Positions 26,997-35,398 of a DNA stretch of 62,648 bases are shown one piece after another (position 1 is the first letter of the stretch; every line of letters starts with the position of its first letter). The stretch comes from Eubacteriales bacterium. Lineage in GTDB: Bacteria > Bacillota > Clostridia > Lachnospirales > Lachnospiraceae. The stretch is from positions 1-62,648 of the forward strand of contig JAUNOY010000017.1 of NCBI GenBank assembly GCA_030536995.1, written 5' to 3'. Position numbers and translations under genes: made by a program. A model generated the notes under the pieces. That model was not told the DNA's origin. It ran no database searches and saw only the letters and a list, made by a program, of their open reading frames with translations.

Positions 26997-27668
26997 ATGA
27001 TATATTTAGTAGAAGATGATGAAAGTATCCGGGAATTGGTTATTTATACGCTGAAAAGTCAGGGATTGGAAGCCCGGGGGTTCGAACGTCCCTCGCTTTT
27101 CTGGAAAGCACTGGAAAGAGAGCAGCCATCTCTTGTTCTTCTGGATGTAATGCTTCCGGAAGAGGATGGTATTTCTATTTTAAAAAAATTAAGAATGCGT
27201 CCGGATACGAGAAAGGTTCCCATTGCCATGCTCACTGCCAAAGGAAGTGAATATGATACGGTCATAGGACTGGACAGCGGTGCAGATGACTATATTCCGA
27301 AGCCCTTCCGGATGATGGAGCTAATGTCCAGAATAAGGGCTCTTCTGAGACGGAGCGAGGACACAGGAGCACAGGAATACAGACTAGGCTGTCTTTATGT
27401 AAGTCCTGCAAGACATCTTGTTACAGTGAATAACGAACCTATAACGCTTACACTGAAGGAATATGAGGTACTTTGTCTTCTTCTGAAAAACAGTGGTACA
27501 GTTTTAACCAGGACCCAGCTTCTGAATCAGGTTTGGGGGTATGAATTTGACGGGGAAAGCAGGACAGTCGATGTACATATCAGAACGCTGCGCCAGAAGA
27601 TTAAAGAAGCAGGAGAGTATGTGGAAACAATCAGAGGAGTGGGATATAGAATAGGAACCAATAAATAA
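26997..27668 (+). CDS. OmpR/PhoB-family response regulator without adjacent kinase
   Basis: A 223-residue two-component regulator. The receiver domain has acidic residues at 7-8, phospho-acceptor Asp50 (VLLDVMLP), Thr in MLTAKG and Lys in YIPKPF. The C-terminal winged helix ends with DVHIRTLRQKI and GVGYRIG. All active-site residues are present, so it should be phosphorylated normally. No histidine kinase lies on either side: upstream is a divergent lipid kinase and downstream is topB. The partner kinase must be elsewhere, or was lost. Confidence 0.94.
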   Translation: MIYLVEDDESIRELVIYTLKSQGLEARGFERPSLFWKALEREQPSLVLLDVMLPEEDGISILKKLRMRPDTRKVPIAMLTAKGSEYDTVIGLDSGADDYIPKPFRMMELMSRIRALLRRSEDTGAQEYRLGCLYVSPARHLVTVNNEPITLTLKEYEVLCLLLKNSGTVLTRTQLLNQVWGYEFDGESRTVDVHIRTLRQKIKEAGEYVETIRGVGYRIGTNK

Positions 27669-27706
27669 ACGTTCTGGAAATACGGGATGCAAAAATAAAG
27701 AAGATG

Positions 27707-27736
27707 TGCTATACTTCATGGAAGAAAATATCCATG
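27707..27736 (+). promoter_or_regulatory. Extended -10 promoter and leader hairpin of topB
   Basis: TG-C-TATACT at 27707-27715 forms an extended -10 element. An inverted repeat CATGGA / TCCATG (27717-27736) falls in the short 5' leader just before the ribosome site GAGGAG. Confidence 0.45.
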
Positions 27737-27748
27737 AGGAGAGTATAT

Positions 27749-29938
27749 ATGAAATCATTGGTTATCGCAGAAAAACCCTCCGTTGCAAGAGACATTGCGC
27801 GAGTGCTGCATTGTACTCGCAAGGGAAATGGTGTACTGGAGGGAAATGATTATGCAGTTACCTGGGCACTGGGGCATCTTGTAACCCTGGCTGACCCGGA
27901 AGAATATGACAAAAAATATACAAAGTGGGAAATGTCCACGCTGCCTATGCTGCCGGATAAAATGAAGCTTGTTGTGATACGACAGACAGGAAAACAGTAT
28001 CAGGCAGTCAGGACACAGCTTTACAGAAAAGATATTGGAGACGTTATTATCGCCACAGATGCAGGAAGGGAAGGAGAACTGGTTGCTCGCTGGATTCTCG
28101 ACAAGGCAGAATGCCGGAAGCCTATCCGCAGACTGTGGATTTCTTCGGTTACGGATAAGGCGATAAAAGAGGGATTTGCAAATCTTAAAGACGGTCATCA
28201 GTATGATAATCTTTACCGTGCGGCAGTTGCCCGTGCACAGGCTGACTGGCTGGTGGGAATGAACGGAACGAGAGCTTTGACATGTAAATATAATGCACAG
28301 CTTTCCTGTGGTCGTGTACAGACGCCGACTCTTGCCATGATTGCGAAGCGAGAAGAGGAAATCCGAAGCTTCAAACCGAAGGACTACTATGGAATCTCCC
28401 TTTGGGCAGGTGATGTGCTCTGGACGTGGAGAGAAGAAAAAAGCAGAAGTCTGCGTACGTTTCATAAAGAGCGCGCGGAGGAGATCATCGGAAAGCTTGG
28501 AAATGCAGCGTTGGAAATAACCTCTGTCACAAATAAAGAGAAGAAAACATTTGCACCGGGGCTTTATGACCTTACAACACTTCAGCGTGAAGCAAATCAG
28601 AAATTCGGTTATTCGGCGAAACAGACTTTGAATATTATGCAGCGTCTTTACGAGAATCACAAGGTTCTGACCTATCCGCGTACAGATTCGAAATACATCG
28701 GGAAAGATGTAGTTCCGACCCTGAAGGAGCGTCTGAAAGCCTGCGGTACAGGTCCTTATAAGAAGCTTGCGGGAATGCTGATAAATAAACCGATACAGGT
28801 AAATTCAAGTTTTGTGGATGATAAAAAAGTGAGTGACCATCATGCGATCATCCCGACGGAACAGTTTGTCCAGCTCGACCATATGACGAATGAGGAACGT
28901 AAAATTTATGACCTTGTTGTGCGCAGATTTTTAAGCGTACTATATCCTCCGTTTATTTATGAACAGGTGAGCATGGAGGGACGCGCAGGAGAGGAAACCT
29001 TTGCAGCAAGCGGAAAAGTGGTAAAGAGTCCGGGATGGAAAGAGGTTTACGAAAACCAGGATGAAGAAGAGGAGACAGAAGACGGAGAACTGAAGGATCA
29101 GCGTCTTCCGAAACTGGATAAGGGACAGAAACTTACGATAGAGAAGGTATCCATGACAACAGGAAAGACAAAGCCACCTGCGCGTTTCACAGAAGCGACT
29201 CTTCTGGCAGCCATGGAAAATCCTGTGAAGTTTATGGAAAGCGGAGACAGACAGGCTGCGAAAACTCTTGGAGAGACAGGCGGACTGGGAACAGTTGCAA
29301 CGAGAGCGGATATCATTGAGAAGCTTTTCAATAGTTTCCTGATGGAAAAGAAGGGCAATGAAATTTTGATAACAGCCAAGGCAAAACAGCTTCTGGAACT
29401 TGTGCCGGAAGATCTGAGAAAGCCGGAACTTACGGCAGACTGGGAGATGAAGCTTTCCAATATTGCAAAAGGAAAGATGAAGCAGGAAACCTTTCTCCGT
29501 GAAATCAGAGACTATACCTGTGATATTGTAGATGAAATTAAGACGGGGACAGGAACTTTTCGCCATGACAATCTGACAAATAAGATATGTCCGAACTGCG
29601 GCAAAAAGCTTCTTGCAGTTAATGGAAAAAATGCAAAAATGCTCGTCTGTCAGGACAGAGAATGCGGCTATAGAGAAACAGTTTCCAGAACAACAAACGC
29701 CCGTTGCCCGAAGTGCCATAAACGTATGGAAATGTATGTGAAGGGAAAGGAAGAAACATTTGTCTGCGTCTGCGGATATAAAGAGAAACTTTCTTCTTTT
29801 CAGGCAAGAAGAGAGAAGGAAGGAGCCGGCGTAAAGAAGCGTGATGTACAGAAATATCTGAAACAGCAGCAAAAAGAAGCGCAGGAGCCGATTAATAACG
29901 CATTTGCGCAGGCTTTGGCAGGACTGAAGCTGGATTAA
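27749..29938 (+). CDS. topB: DNA topoisomerase III
   Basis: Type IA topoisomerase of 729 aa that relaxes or decatenates DNA through a 5'-phosphotyrosine. The TOPRIM domain starts MKSLVIAEKPSVA with acidic DAGREGE, and catalytic Tyr309 is in LTYPRTDS. Two C-terminal zinc-binding motifs follow: CPNCGKK with CQDRECGY, and CPKCHKR with CVCGYK. ATG 27749 follows GAGGAG and the MKSLVIAEKP start is the family start. The gene appears chromosomal; I see no conjugative-element genes around it, where topB copies are also found. A cysteine-cluster gene follows in the same operon. Confidence 0.95.
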   Translation: MKSLVIAEKPSVARDIARVLHCTRKGNGVLEGNDYAVTWALGHLVTLADPEEYDKKYTKWEMSTLPMLPDKMKLVVIRQTGKQYQAVRTQLYRKDIGDVIIATDAGREGELVARWILDKAECRKPIRRLWISSVTDKAIKEGFANLKDGHQYDNLYRAAVARAQADWLVGMNGTRALTCKYNAQLSCGRVQTPTLAMIAKREEEIRSFKPKDYYGISLWAGDVLWTWREEKSRSLRTFHKERAEEIIGKLGNAALEITSVTNKEKKTFAPGLYDLTTLQREANQKFGYSAKQTLNIMQRLYENHKVLTYPRTDSKYIGKDVVPTLKERLKACGTGPYKKLAGMLINKPIQVNSSFVDDKKVSDHHAIIPTEQFVQLDHMTNEERKIYDLVVRRFLSVLYPPFIYEQVSMEGRAGEETFAASGKVVKSPGWKEVYENQDEEEETEDGELKDQRLPKLDKGQKLTIEKVSMTTGKTKPPARFTEATLLAAMENPVKFMESGDRQAAKTLGETGGLGTVATRADIIEKLFNSFLMEKKGNEILITAKAKQLLELVPEDLRKPELTADWEMKLSNIAKGKMKQETFLREIRDYTCDIVDEIKTGTGTFRHDNLTNKICPNCGKKLLAVNGKNAKMLVCQDRECGYRETVSRTTNARCPKCHKRMEMYVKGKEETFVCVCGYKEKLSSFQARREKEGAGVKKRDVQKYLKQQQKEAQEPINNAFAQALAGLKLD

Positions 29939-29954
29939 CCAAGGAGGAGAAAAT

Positions 29955-30623
29955 ATGCGCCGTGAAGTTTCTCTGGAAGAGATTTCAGATGGAAGATTAT
30001 ATGAATTGAATGATATGGTAAAAGCAGACTGTCAGGATTGTATAGGATGTAGCGACTGTTGTCAGGGAATGGGAGATTCTGTTGTACTTGATCCCTATGA
30101 TGTATACCGCCTATGCAGGGGACTTGGGAAAAATATGAATGAGCTTCTGGAAAAATATCTGGAGCTTGGAGTGGTTGATGGAAATATTCTCCCTCACCTT
30201 CGAATGCAGGGGGAGAAGGAGCAATGTGTATTTCTGGATGAAAACGGACGATGCTCTATTCATGCAATCCGTCCCGGATTCTGCCGTCTCTTTCCTCTCG
30301 GAAGATTTTATGAGGACGGAGGGTTTAAATACATTCTTCAGATACACGAATGCAAAAAGACAAACAGAAGTAAGATAAAGGTTCGTAAATGGATTGATAC
30401 ACCGGATTTGAAGGAATATGAGAAATTTGTAGCAGACTGGCATTATTTTCTTCTGGATGTACAGGAGGTTTTGTACAATTCCGAGGACAGTCAGCTTATC
30501 AAGAATCTGAATCTTTATGTGGTTCGTCGTTTTTTTATGCAGCCATACAGTATGGAAGAGGATTTTTATTCACAATTTTATGCAAGGCTGAAAGAGGGGC
30601 GTGAGCTTCTGACATTAGAATAG
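29955..30623 (+). CDS. YkgJ-family cysteine cluster protein
   Basis: A 222-residue protein with the metal-binding pattern of the YkgJ (zinc/iron-chelating) family: DCQDCIGCSDCCQ near residue 20 and, later, CVFLDENGRCSIH and RPGFCRLFPLG. These cysteines probably hold a zinc or an iron-sulfur cluster. The biochemical role is unknown for the family. AAGGAGG lies before the ATG. It follows topB by 16 bases and ends before a TTCG-loop terminator. Confidence 0.9.
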   Translation: MRREVSLEEISDGRLYELNDMVKADCQDCIGCSDCCQGMGDSVVLDPYDVYRLCRGLGKNMNELLEKYLELGVVDGNILPHLRMQGEKEQCVFLDENGRCSIHAIRPGFCRLFPLGRFYEDGGFKYILQIHECKKTNRSKIKVRKWIDTPDLKEYEKFVADWHYFLLDVQEVLYNSEDSQLIKNLNLYVVRRFFMQPYSMEEDFYSQFYARLKEGRELLTLE

Positions 30624-30724
30624 ACAGGGAGGATCACTGCAGTCTCTGGTTGTCGAAATTTGACGATGAAAACTTCTTTACAAACAGACAAAAATAACAT
30701 ATGCTGTAACTACAGCGACTCTTT

Positions 30725-30749
30725 GGGAGCTTCGGCTCCCTTCTTTTTT
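30725..30749 (+). terminator. Intrinsic terminator with TTCG tetraloop
   Basis: GGGAGC-TTCG-GCTCCC followed by a T-rich tail. The stable UUCG loop makes this a confident terminator for topB and the cysteine-cluster gene. Confidence 0.9.
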
Positions 30750-30752
30750 ACC

Positions 30753-30773
30753 AGTAACTGAGAAGAACAGTTA
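30753..30773 (+). other. Leader hairpin upstream of DUF5688-like gene
   Basis: GTAACTG-n7-CAGTTAC, a perfect 7-bp inverted repeat in the interval between the terminator and the next gene. It has no T-run. A small CAGGGCAGTTCGCCCG element follows. Function is not evident. Confidence 0.35.
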
Positions 30774-30834
30774 CATCTAACTATCTAATCAGGGCAGTTC
30801 GCCCGCTTTATCATTTTAAGAAAGGGAATCATAT

Positions 30835-31770
30835 ATGGAGTATCAGGAATTTGTTGAAATGTTCAGAAGGAGTCTTTCGGAAACAGCTGGGATTGACAGT
30901 GAGAGGATACAATTTGAGGAAGAAGGCGGCAGATTCGCAGAAAAGGGGGACCGCCTATTGATTGAATTTGCAGATCACGAGGACAGTACCGAGATATGTG
31001 CGCTGCATACGGAAGAGCTGTATGATCTTTATCAGAAAGGGAAGACGCCTCAGGAACTGGTACAGGAGGTAGCGCAGGATATCGAAGAAGCCAGGAGCGC
31101 TCAGGTTTATCAGCGTGCCAGAGAATTGTCTGAGTATGAGAAGATACGCGGAGAACTGTTTATTCGCCTTATCAATGAAGAAAGAAACCGAAAGAATCTG
31201 GAGGATGCCATTTACAGGACGATTGGAGACATTGCCCTTGTTGTCTATGCGCGGATGGCGGAAAGTGAAAGTGGGATTTCCAGTGCTAAGATATCTGAAA
31301 GATTTACAGAAATCTGGCAGAAAAGTAAGGACGAAATTTTTACAGAAGCGCTTCTCAATACATATTTTATCAGTCCGCCCCGAATTTACAGATGGGAAGA
31401 ACTGATTTTTGACCCGGAATATTCTGGGGAGAACTTTATGGATATTGTGAGTGAGCACAGCCTCCTGAAAACTGCGATTGGCAACTGCCTCAGTACATCA
31501 AGAAAGATTAACGGGGCTGTGGCGGTCTTTCTTCCGGGAGTGGCAGAACGTATTTATGATCTGCTGAATTCTGATTTTTATATTGTGTTTACCAGTATCC
31601 ATGAAGCTATGATACATAATGTGGAATCTGTAAAAAAAGAAGACCTTCAGGAAATTCTCAACGATATAACAGATAAGGTTACACCGAAAGAAGAATTTCT
31701 TTCTTCCTGTATTTATCGTTACAGCCATGATACAAAGCAGTTCAGTTGTGTTTCCGGCAGTGTGAAATGA
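30835..31770 (+). CDS. DUF5688-family protein
   Basis: A soluble 311-residue protein resembling the DUF5688 family common in Lachnospiraceae. Shared features are FIRLINEERNRKNLED in the middle and the C-terminal LSSCIYRYSHDTKQF. No catalytic motif is evident. The N-terminal 70 residues are acidic. Members often occur in several copies per genome and some are annotated near mobile DNA, but here the neighbours are chromosomal. AAGGGAATC precedes the ATG. The gene sits alone between a terminator and a lipoprotein gene. Confidence 0.7.
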   Translation: MEYQEFVEMFRRSLSETAGIDSERIQFEEEGGRFAEKGDRLLIEFADHEDSTEICALHTEELYDLYQKGKTPQELVQEVAQDIEEARSAQVYQRARELSEYEKIRGELFIRLINEERNRKNLEDAIYRTIGDIALVVYARMAESESGISSAKISERFTEIWQKSKDEIFTEALLNTYFISPPRIYRWEELIFDPEYSGENFMDIVSEHSLLKTAIGNCLSTSRKINGAVAVFLPGVAERIYDLLNSDFYIVFTSIHEAMIHNVESVKKEDLQEILNDITDKVTPKEEFLSSCIYRYSHDTKQFSCVSGSVK

Positions 31771-31879
31771 GATAAATTCCAATAACAAAAACAGAAGAAA
31801 AGAGCGTTCCTGAATCATGGGATGAAATTGTCCTCCAAATGTAGTACAATGGGAAAGACTGACACAGGAGGACATAGAG

Positions 31880-32992
31880 ATGAAAACATTAAAGAAAAAA
31901 CTGTTAAGTATCATGTTTGTAATGGTTCTTGCAGTGTCCGGGATTATAACTGCCGGATGCAGCATAGCGGCAGCTTCCGGGACGAGTGCGAAGACAGGAG
32001 ATATGATGGTTCACTTTCTGGATGTGGGACAGGGACTTTCCATTTTCGTACAGTCGAAAGGGCAGACTCTTTTGTATGACGGAGGCGACAGAAACAGCGC
32101 AAGTTTTGTAGTCTCTTATCTGAAAGAACAGAAAGTAAAGAGGATTGATTATCTGATATCTTCACATTATGATGAGGATCATATCAGCGGACTGATTGGC
32201 TGTCTGAATGCTTTTCCGGTAAGAAGGGTAATCGGAGCGGATTATGTTCATGATTCAGGGCTTTATCGGTCTTTTATGGAGTCTGTAGAAAATCAGGGAC
32301 TTAAAGTTCTGCATCCTAAAGTGGGAGAAAGATTTTCCTTTGGTACAGGAGAGTTTACAATCCTGTCTCCGGATGAAATCCGGGAGAATGACAGCAATGT
32401 AAATTCAGTCGCCGTGAAGCTGACCAATGGAGACAATGCATTTCTGTTTATGGGGGATGCAGAATATAAGAGTGAAGAAAGGATTATCAATTCAGGCATT
32501 GAGCTGGAATGTGATGTCCTGAGTGTAGGGCATCACGGTTCTGCGAGCTCTACAAGCTGGGAGTTTTTGGAGAAGGCAGTTCCCCAATATGCAGTGATCA
32601 GCTGCGGCGCCGGAAATCAGTACGGTCATCCGGATGCAGATACTATGGAGAAACTGGAAGCAATGGAAATTGAAGTTTACAGAAGTGATAAACAGGGAAC
32701 AGTAATCTGTAGCTCAGACGGGGAGAAGATTAGCTGGAATGAGGTTCCATGCAATGATTATACACCCGGAAATCCAAATGATACTGGTACCCGCCCCGGA
32801 GAACCGGAAGATTCAGAAGAAAAAACTCAGTCAGGACTTGCTTCTATAGGCAAAATGGTCTGGATTCCGGCCTCGGGAGAAAAATATCACAGTATTCCGG
32901 ACTGCGGAAAGATGAATCCTGATACAGCGGAAAAAATACCGCTTGCAATGGCGAAAATTCTTGGATATAAACCTTGCAAAAAGTGCAATTAA
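31880..32992 (+). CDS. Metallo-beta-lactamase lipoprotein (ComEC-like hydrolase) with Cys-rich tail domain
   Basis: A 370-residue exported lipoprotein. The signal peptide ends in lipobox TAGC with Cys27, so it is anchored to the outer face of the membrane. The metallo-beta-lactamase domain (residues 42-290) resembles the soluble hydrolase part of ComEC/Rec2: VHFLDVGQG, SSHYDEDHISG metal motif and GHHGSASS. After a linker rich in Pro, Glu and Asp, residues 325-370 form a small domain (YHSIPDCGKM and YKPCKKCN) like the Ada-type Zn or surface-nuclease tail. It may be an external nuclease; that is inference from the fold. Confidence 0.87.
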   Translation: MKTLKKKLLSIMFVMVLAVSGIITAGCSIAAASGTSAKTGDMMVHFLDVGQGLSIFVQSKGQTLLYDGGDRNSASFVVSYLKEQKVKRIDYLISSHYDEDHISGLIGCLNAFPVRRVIGADYVHDSGLYRSFMESVENQGLKVLHPKVGERFSFGTGEFTILSPDEIRENDSNVNSVAVKLTNGDNAFLFMGDAEYKSEERIINSGIELECDVLSVGHHGSASSTSWEFLEKAVPQYAVISCGAGNQYGHPDADTMEKLEAMEIEVYRSDKQGTVICSSDGEKISWNEVPCNDYTPGNPNDTGTRPGEPEDSEEKTQSGLASIGKMVWIPASGEKYHSIPDCGKMNPDTAEKIPLAMAKILGYKPCKKCN

Positions 32993-33036
32993 AAAATATA
33001 ATTTACATATACAACAGATAAAGGAGAATTAAGAAA

Positions 33037-34521
33037 ATGCCGGTATTTGATTTCAGTAATACACCAGCAGAGAACAGGGATGAAAACCCGTGTACATACA
33101 CAACATTTTTGTCCAATGAGCCGGATGCTTCACCGGAAAAGCCGATTCTTGTATTGGATAATAAGAAGAAACAATGGAAGCATCATTCCTGCGGTTTTTT
33201 TACAAATCCCAATAAAGCGACTGCATTCGAATTTAAAGAGGAGGATGGTGCAGTAACAGCGGATATCCTGAAAATGGATGCCCGTTTTGTGAGCCTGATT
33301 CGCTGGTTGGGAGAGAATCATATTAATGTGAGACTTTCCGGTGCAAACACAGAAGAAGGATATGCGGTATATAAGATTCGTGAGATGGCGTTTGGAGGAG
33401 GAACCAAGCTTTCTGCTGAAGATGGTTTTCTCCAGTTTATGATAGAGAGGCTGTTTGCCAGCAGCGCTCCTGAGGATGAAGAAGACGAGGAAGAGCAGGA
33501 TGAAACAGGAGACAGCATGAAGCTGACCAGTTTACAGAGTATCACGGATTTCATGAATTGTGCGGGCAAAACGCTTCCGGACAATATCCGTCTCTGGGCG
33601 AGAAGGAATCTGGCTGTTGCACGTTCCCATGAGGTTTCACCTGAGGAGAAACGCCATGCGCAGAGAGCGCTTTCCATTATGATGAATATTCAGTGGAAGA
33701 GTAATTATTTTGAGGCGATCGATCCTGTAGAGGCAAGGAGAATTCTTGACGAAGAGCTTTATGGAATGGAACGTGTGAAACAGAGAATCATAGAGACCAT
33801 TATTCAGATTAACAGAACTCACACTCTTCCTGCATATGGAATTCTTTTGGTAGGACCTGCGGGAACAGGTAAATCTCAGATTGCCTACGCCGTTGCCAGA
33901 ATTTTGAAGCTGCCCTGGACGACTCTTGATATGAGTTCTATTCACGATCCGGAACAGCTTGCCGGAAGTTCCAGAATTTATGCAAACGCGAAGCCGGGAA
34001 TTATTATGGATGCTTTTGCAATGGCAGGAGAGTCCAATCTGGTATTTATCATCAACGAGCTTGATAAAGCGTCTTCAGGCAAGGGAAACGGAAACTCTGC
34101 AGATGTACTCCTGACCCTTCTTGATAACCTTGGATTTACTGATAATTATATGGAGTGTATGGTTCCGACTGTAGGAGTATACCCGATTGCTACAGCGAAT
34201 GATAAATCACAGATCAGCGCGCCGCTGATGTCCAGATTTGCAGTGATTGATATTCCGGATTATACATTTGATGAAAAGAAGGTCATTTTTTCCCAATTTG
34301 TTCTTCCGAAGGTACTGAAACGTATGGGACTGATGGAGAATGAATGTATTGTACAGGAGGATGGACTGGACGAAGTTGTTAAAAATTACAGCGGTGTCAG
34401 CGGAATCCGTGATTTGGAACAGACGGCAGAGCACCTTGCTGCCCATGCTCTTTATCAGATTGAGGTAAATCGGGTTTCCTCTGTAGTATACGACGGAGAA
34501 ATGGTGAGAGGAGTCCTTTGA
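33037..34521 (+). CDS. Lon-like AAA+ ATPase lacking the protease domain
   Basis: A 494-residue protein whose residues 230-490 align by eye with the ATPase module of Lon protease: LDEELYGMERVKQRI, Walker A GPAGTGKS (273-280), the GSSRIYANAKPGIIMDA stretch matching Lon's GHRRTYVGAMPG, sensor-1 Asn388 and an arginine finger at Arg400. Walker B reads VFIINELD, so its Asp is Asn340 while Glu341 is kept. There is no Ser-Lys protease domain. The N-terminal 230 residues have an acidic low-complexity patch (147-160) and are not Lon-like. Probably a remodelling ATPase; client unknown. Its stop overlaps the yitT-like start. Confidence 0.78.
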   Translation: MPVFDFSNTPAENRDENPCTYTTFLSNEPDASPEKPILVLDNKKKQWKHHSCGFFTNPNKATAFEFKEEDGAVTADILKMDARFVSLIRWLGENHINVRLSGANTEEGYAVYKIREMAFGGGTKLSAEDGFLQFMIERLFASSAPEDEEDEEEQDETGDSMKLTSLQSITDFMNCAGKTLPDNIRLWARRNLAVARSHEVSPEEKRHAQRALSIMMNIQWKSNYFEAIDPVEARRILDEELYGMERVKQRIIETIIQINRTHTLPAYGILLVGPAGTGKSQIAYAVARILKLPWTTLDMSSIHDPEQLAGSSRIYANAKPGIIMDAFAMAGESNLVFIINELDKASSGKGNGNSADVLLTLLDNLGFTDNYMECMVPTVGVYPIATANDKSQISAPLMSRFAVIDIPDYTFDEKKVIFSQFVLPKVLKRMGLMENECIVQEDGLDEVVKNYSGVSGIRDLEQTAEHLAAHALYQIEVNRVSSVVYDGEMVRGVL

Positions 34522-35384
34522 TGATGAATAATAAGAATAAAAATATTGAATTAGCAAAGAGCGCCGTGCTCATGACAGCGGCAGTTGCGGTTATTGCTGT
34601 GGCGGTACATTTTTTTCTGGTTCCCAGCCACACTTCAATCAGCAGTATTTCCGGTCTTGGTATCGTACTTTCCAATTTTATTCCTCTTCCTCTTTCTGTA
34701 ATCACAATGTCTATGAATGTAGTACTTTTGATTATTGGATTTATTACATGCGGGAAGGAGTTTGGTTCAAAGACTGTTTATACCAGCATTATGCTTCCTT
34801 TGTTTCTTGGACTCTTTGAGAAGATTTTTCCGAATGTAGAGTCTGTAACAGGAAGTCAGGAACTGGATGTAGTATGCTATATCCTGATTGTAAGTATGGG
34901 GCTGAGTATTCTGTTTAATATGAATGCTTCCTCAGGCGGATTGGACATCGTAGCTAAAATCATGAATAAGTATCTGCATATGGAAATAGGAAAAGCTATG
35001 TCTCTTTCCGGTATGTGTGTTGCTCTTTCAGCAGCTCTTGTTTATGATAAAAAGACAGTGGTGTTAAGTGTTCTGGGAACATATTTTAATGGTATGGTGC
35101 TGGATCATTTCATCTTTGGGCACAATATCAAGCGTCGTGTATGTATTATAACGAAAAAAGAAGAGGAGCTTCGGAAGTTTATAGTGGAAGATCTCCACAG
35201 CGGTGCAACAATCTATGAGGCGATTGGTGCGTATAACATGCAGAAGCGAAATGAAATTATTACGATTGTGGATAAAGGCGAATATCAGAAGCTGATGAAT
35301 TATATAAACAGCGAAGATCCGGAGGCATTTATTACGGTATATACAGTATCTGATATGAGATATCAGCCGAAAATACAGGCATAA
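34521..35384 (+). CDS. YitT-family membrane protein (DUF2179 C-terminal domain)
   Basis: A 287-residue protein with about five to six N-terminal membrane helices and a C-terminal soluble domain ending in the DUF2179 fold (RNEIITIVDKGEYQKLMNYI). Other marks are FFLVPSH and NASSGGLDIVAKIM. YitT proteins are common in Firmicutes with no settled function; transport is suspected. ATG 34521 overlaps the upstream stop as TGATG with GAGAGGAG nine bases before it, giving tight coupling to the Lon-like ATPase. A microcompartment shell protein gene follows 14 bases later. Confidence 0.9.
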   Translation: MMNNKNKNIELAKSAVLMTAAVAVIAVAVHFFLVPSHTSISSISGLGIVLSNFIPLPLSVITMSMNVVLLIIGFITCGKEFGSKTVYTSIMLPLFLGLFEKIFPNVESVTGSQELDVVCYILIVSMGLSILFNMNASSGGLDIVAKIMNKYLHMEIGKAMSLSGMCVALSAALVYDKKTVVLSVLGTYFNGMVLDHFIFGHNIKRRVCIITKKEEELRKFIVEDLHSGATIYEAIGAYNMQKRNEIITIVDKGEYQKLMNYINSEDPEAFITVYTVSDMRYQPKIQA

Positions 35385-35398
35385 AGGAGGATGAAAGC

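Noticed and set aside
27755-29872. Two long antisense frames (301 and 310 codons) within topB
   Set aside because: Shadows of the topB coding sequence, with typical complement composition and no start signals.
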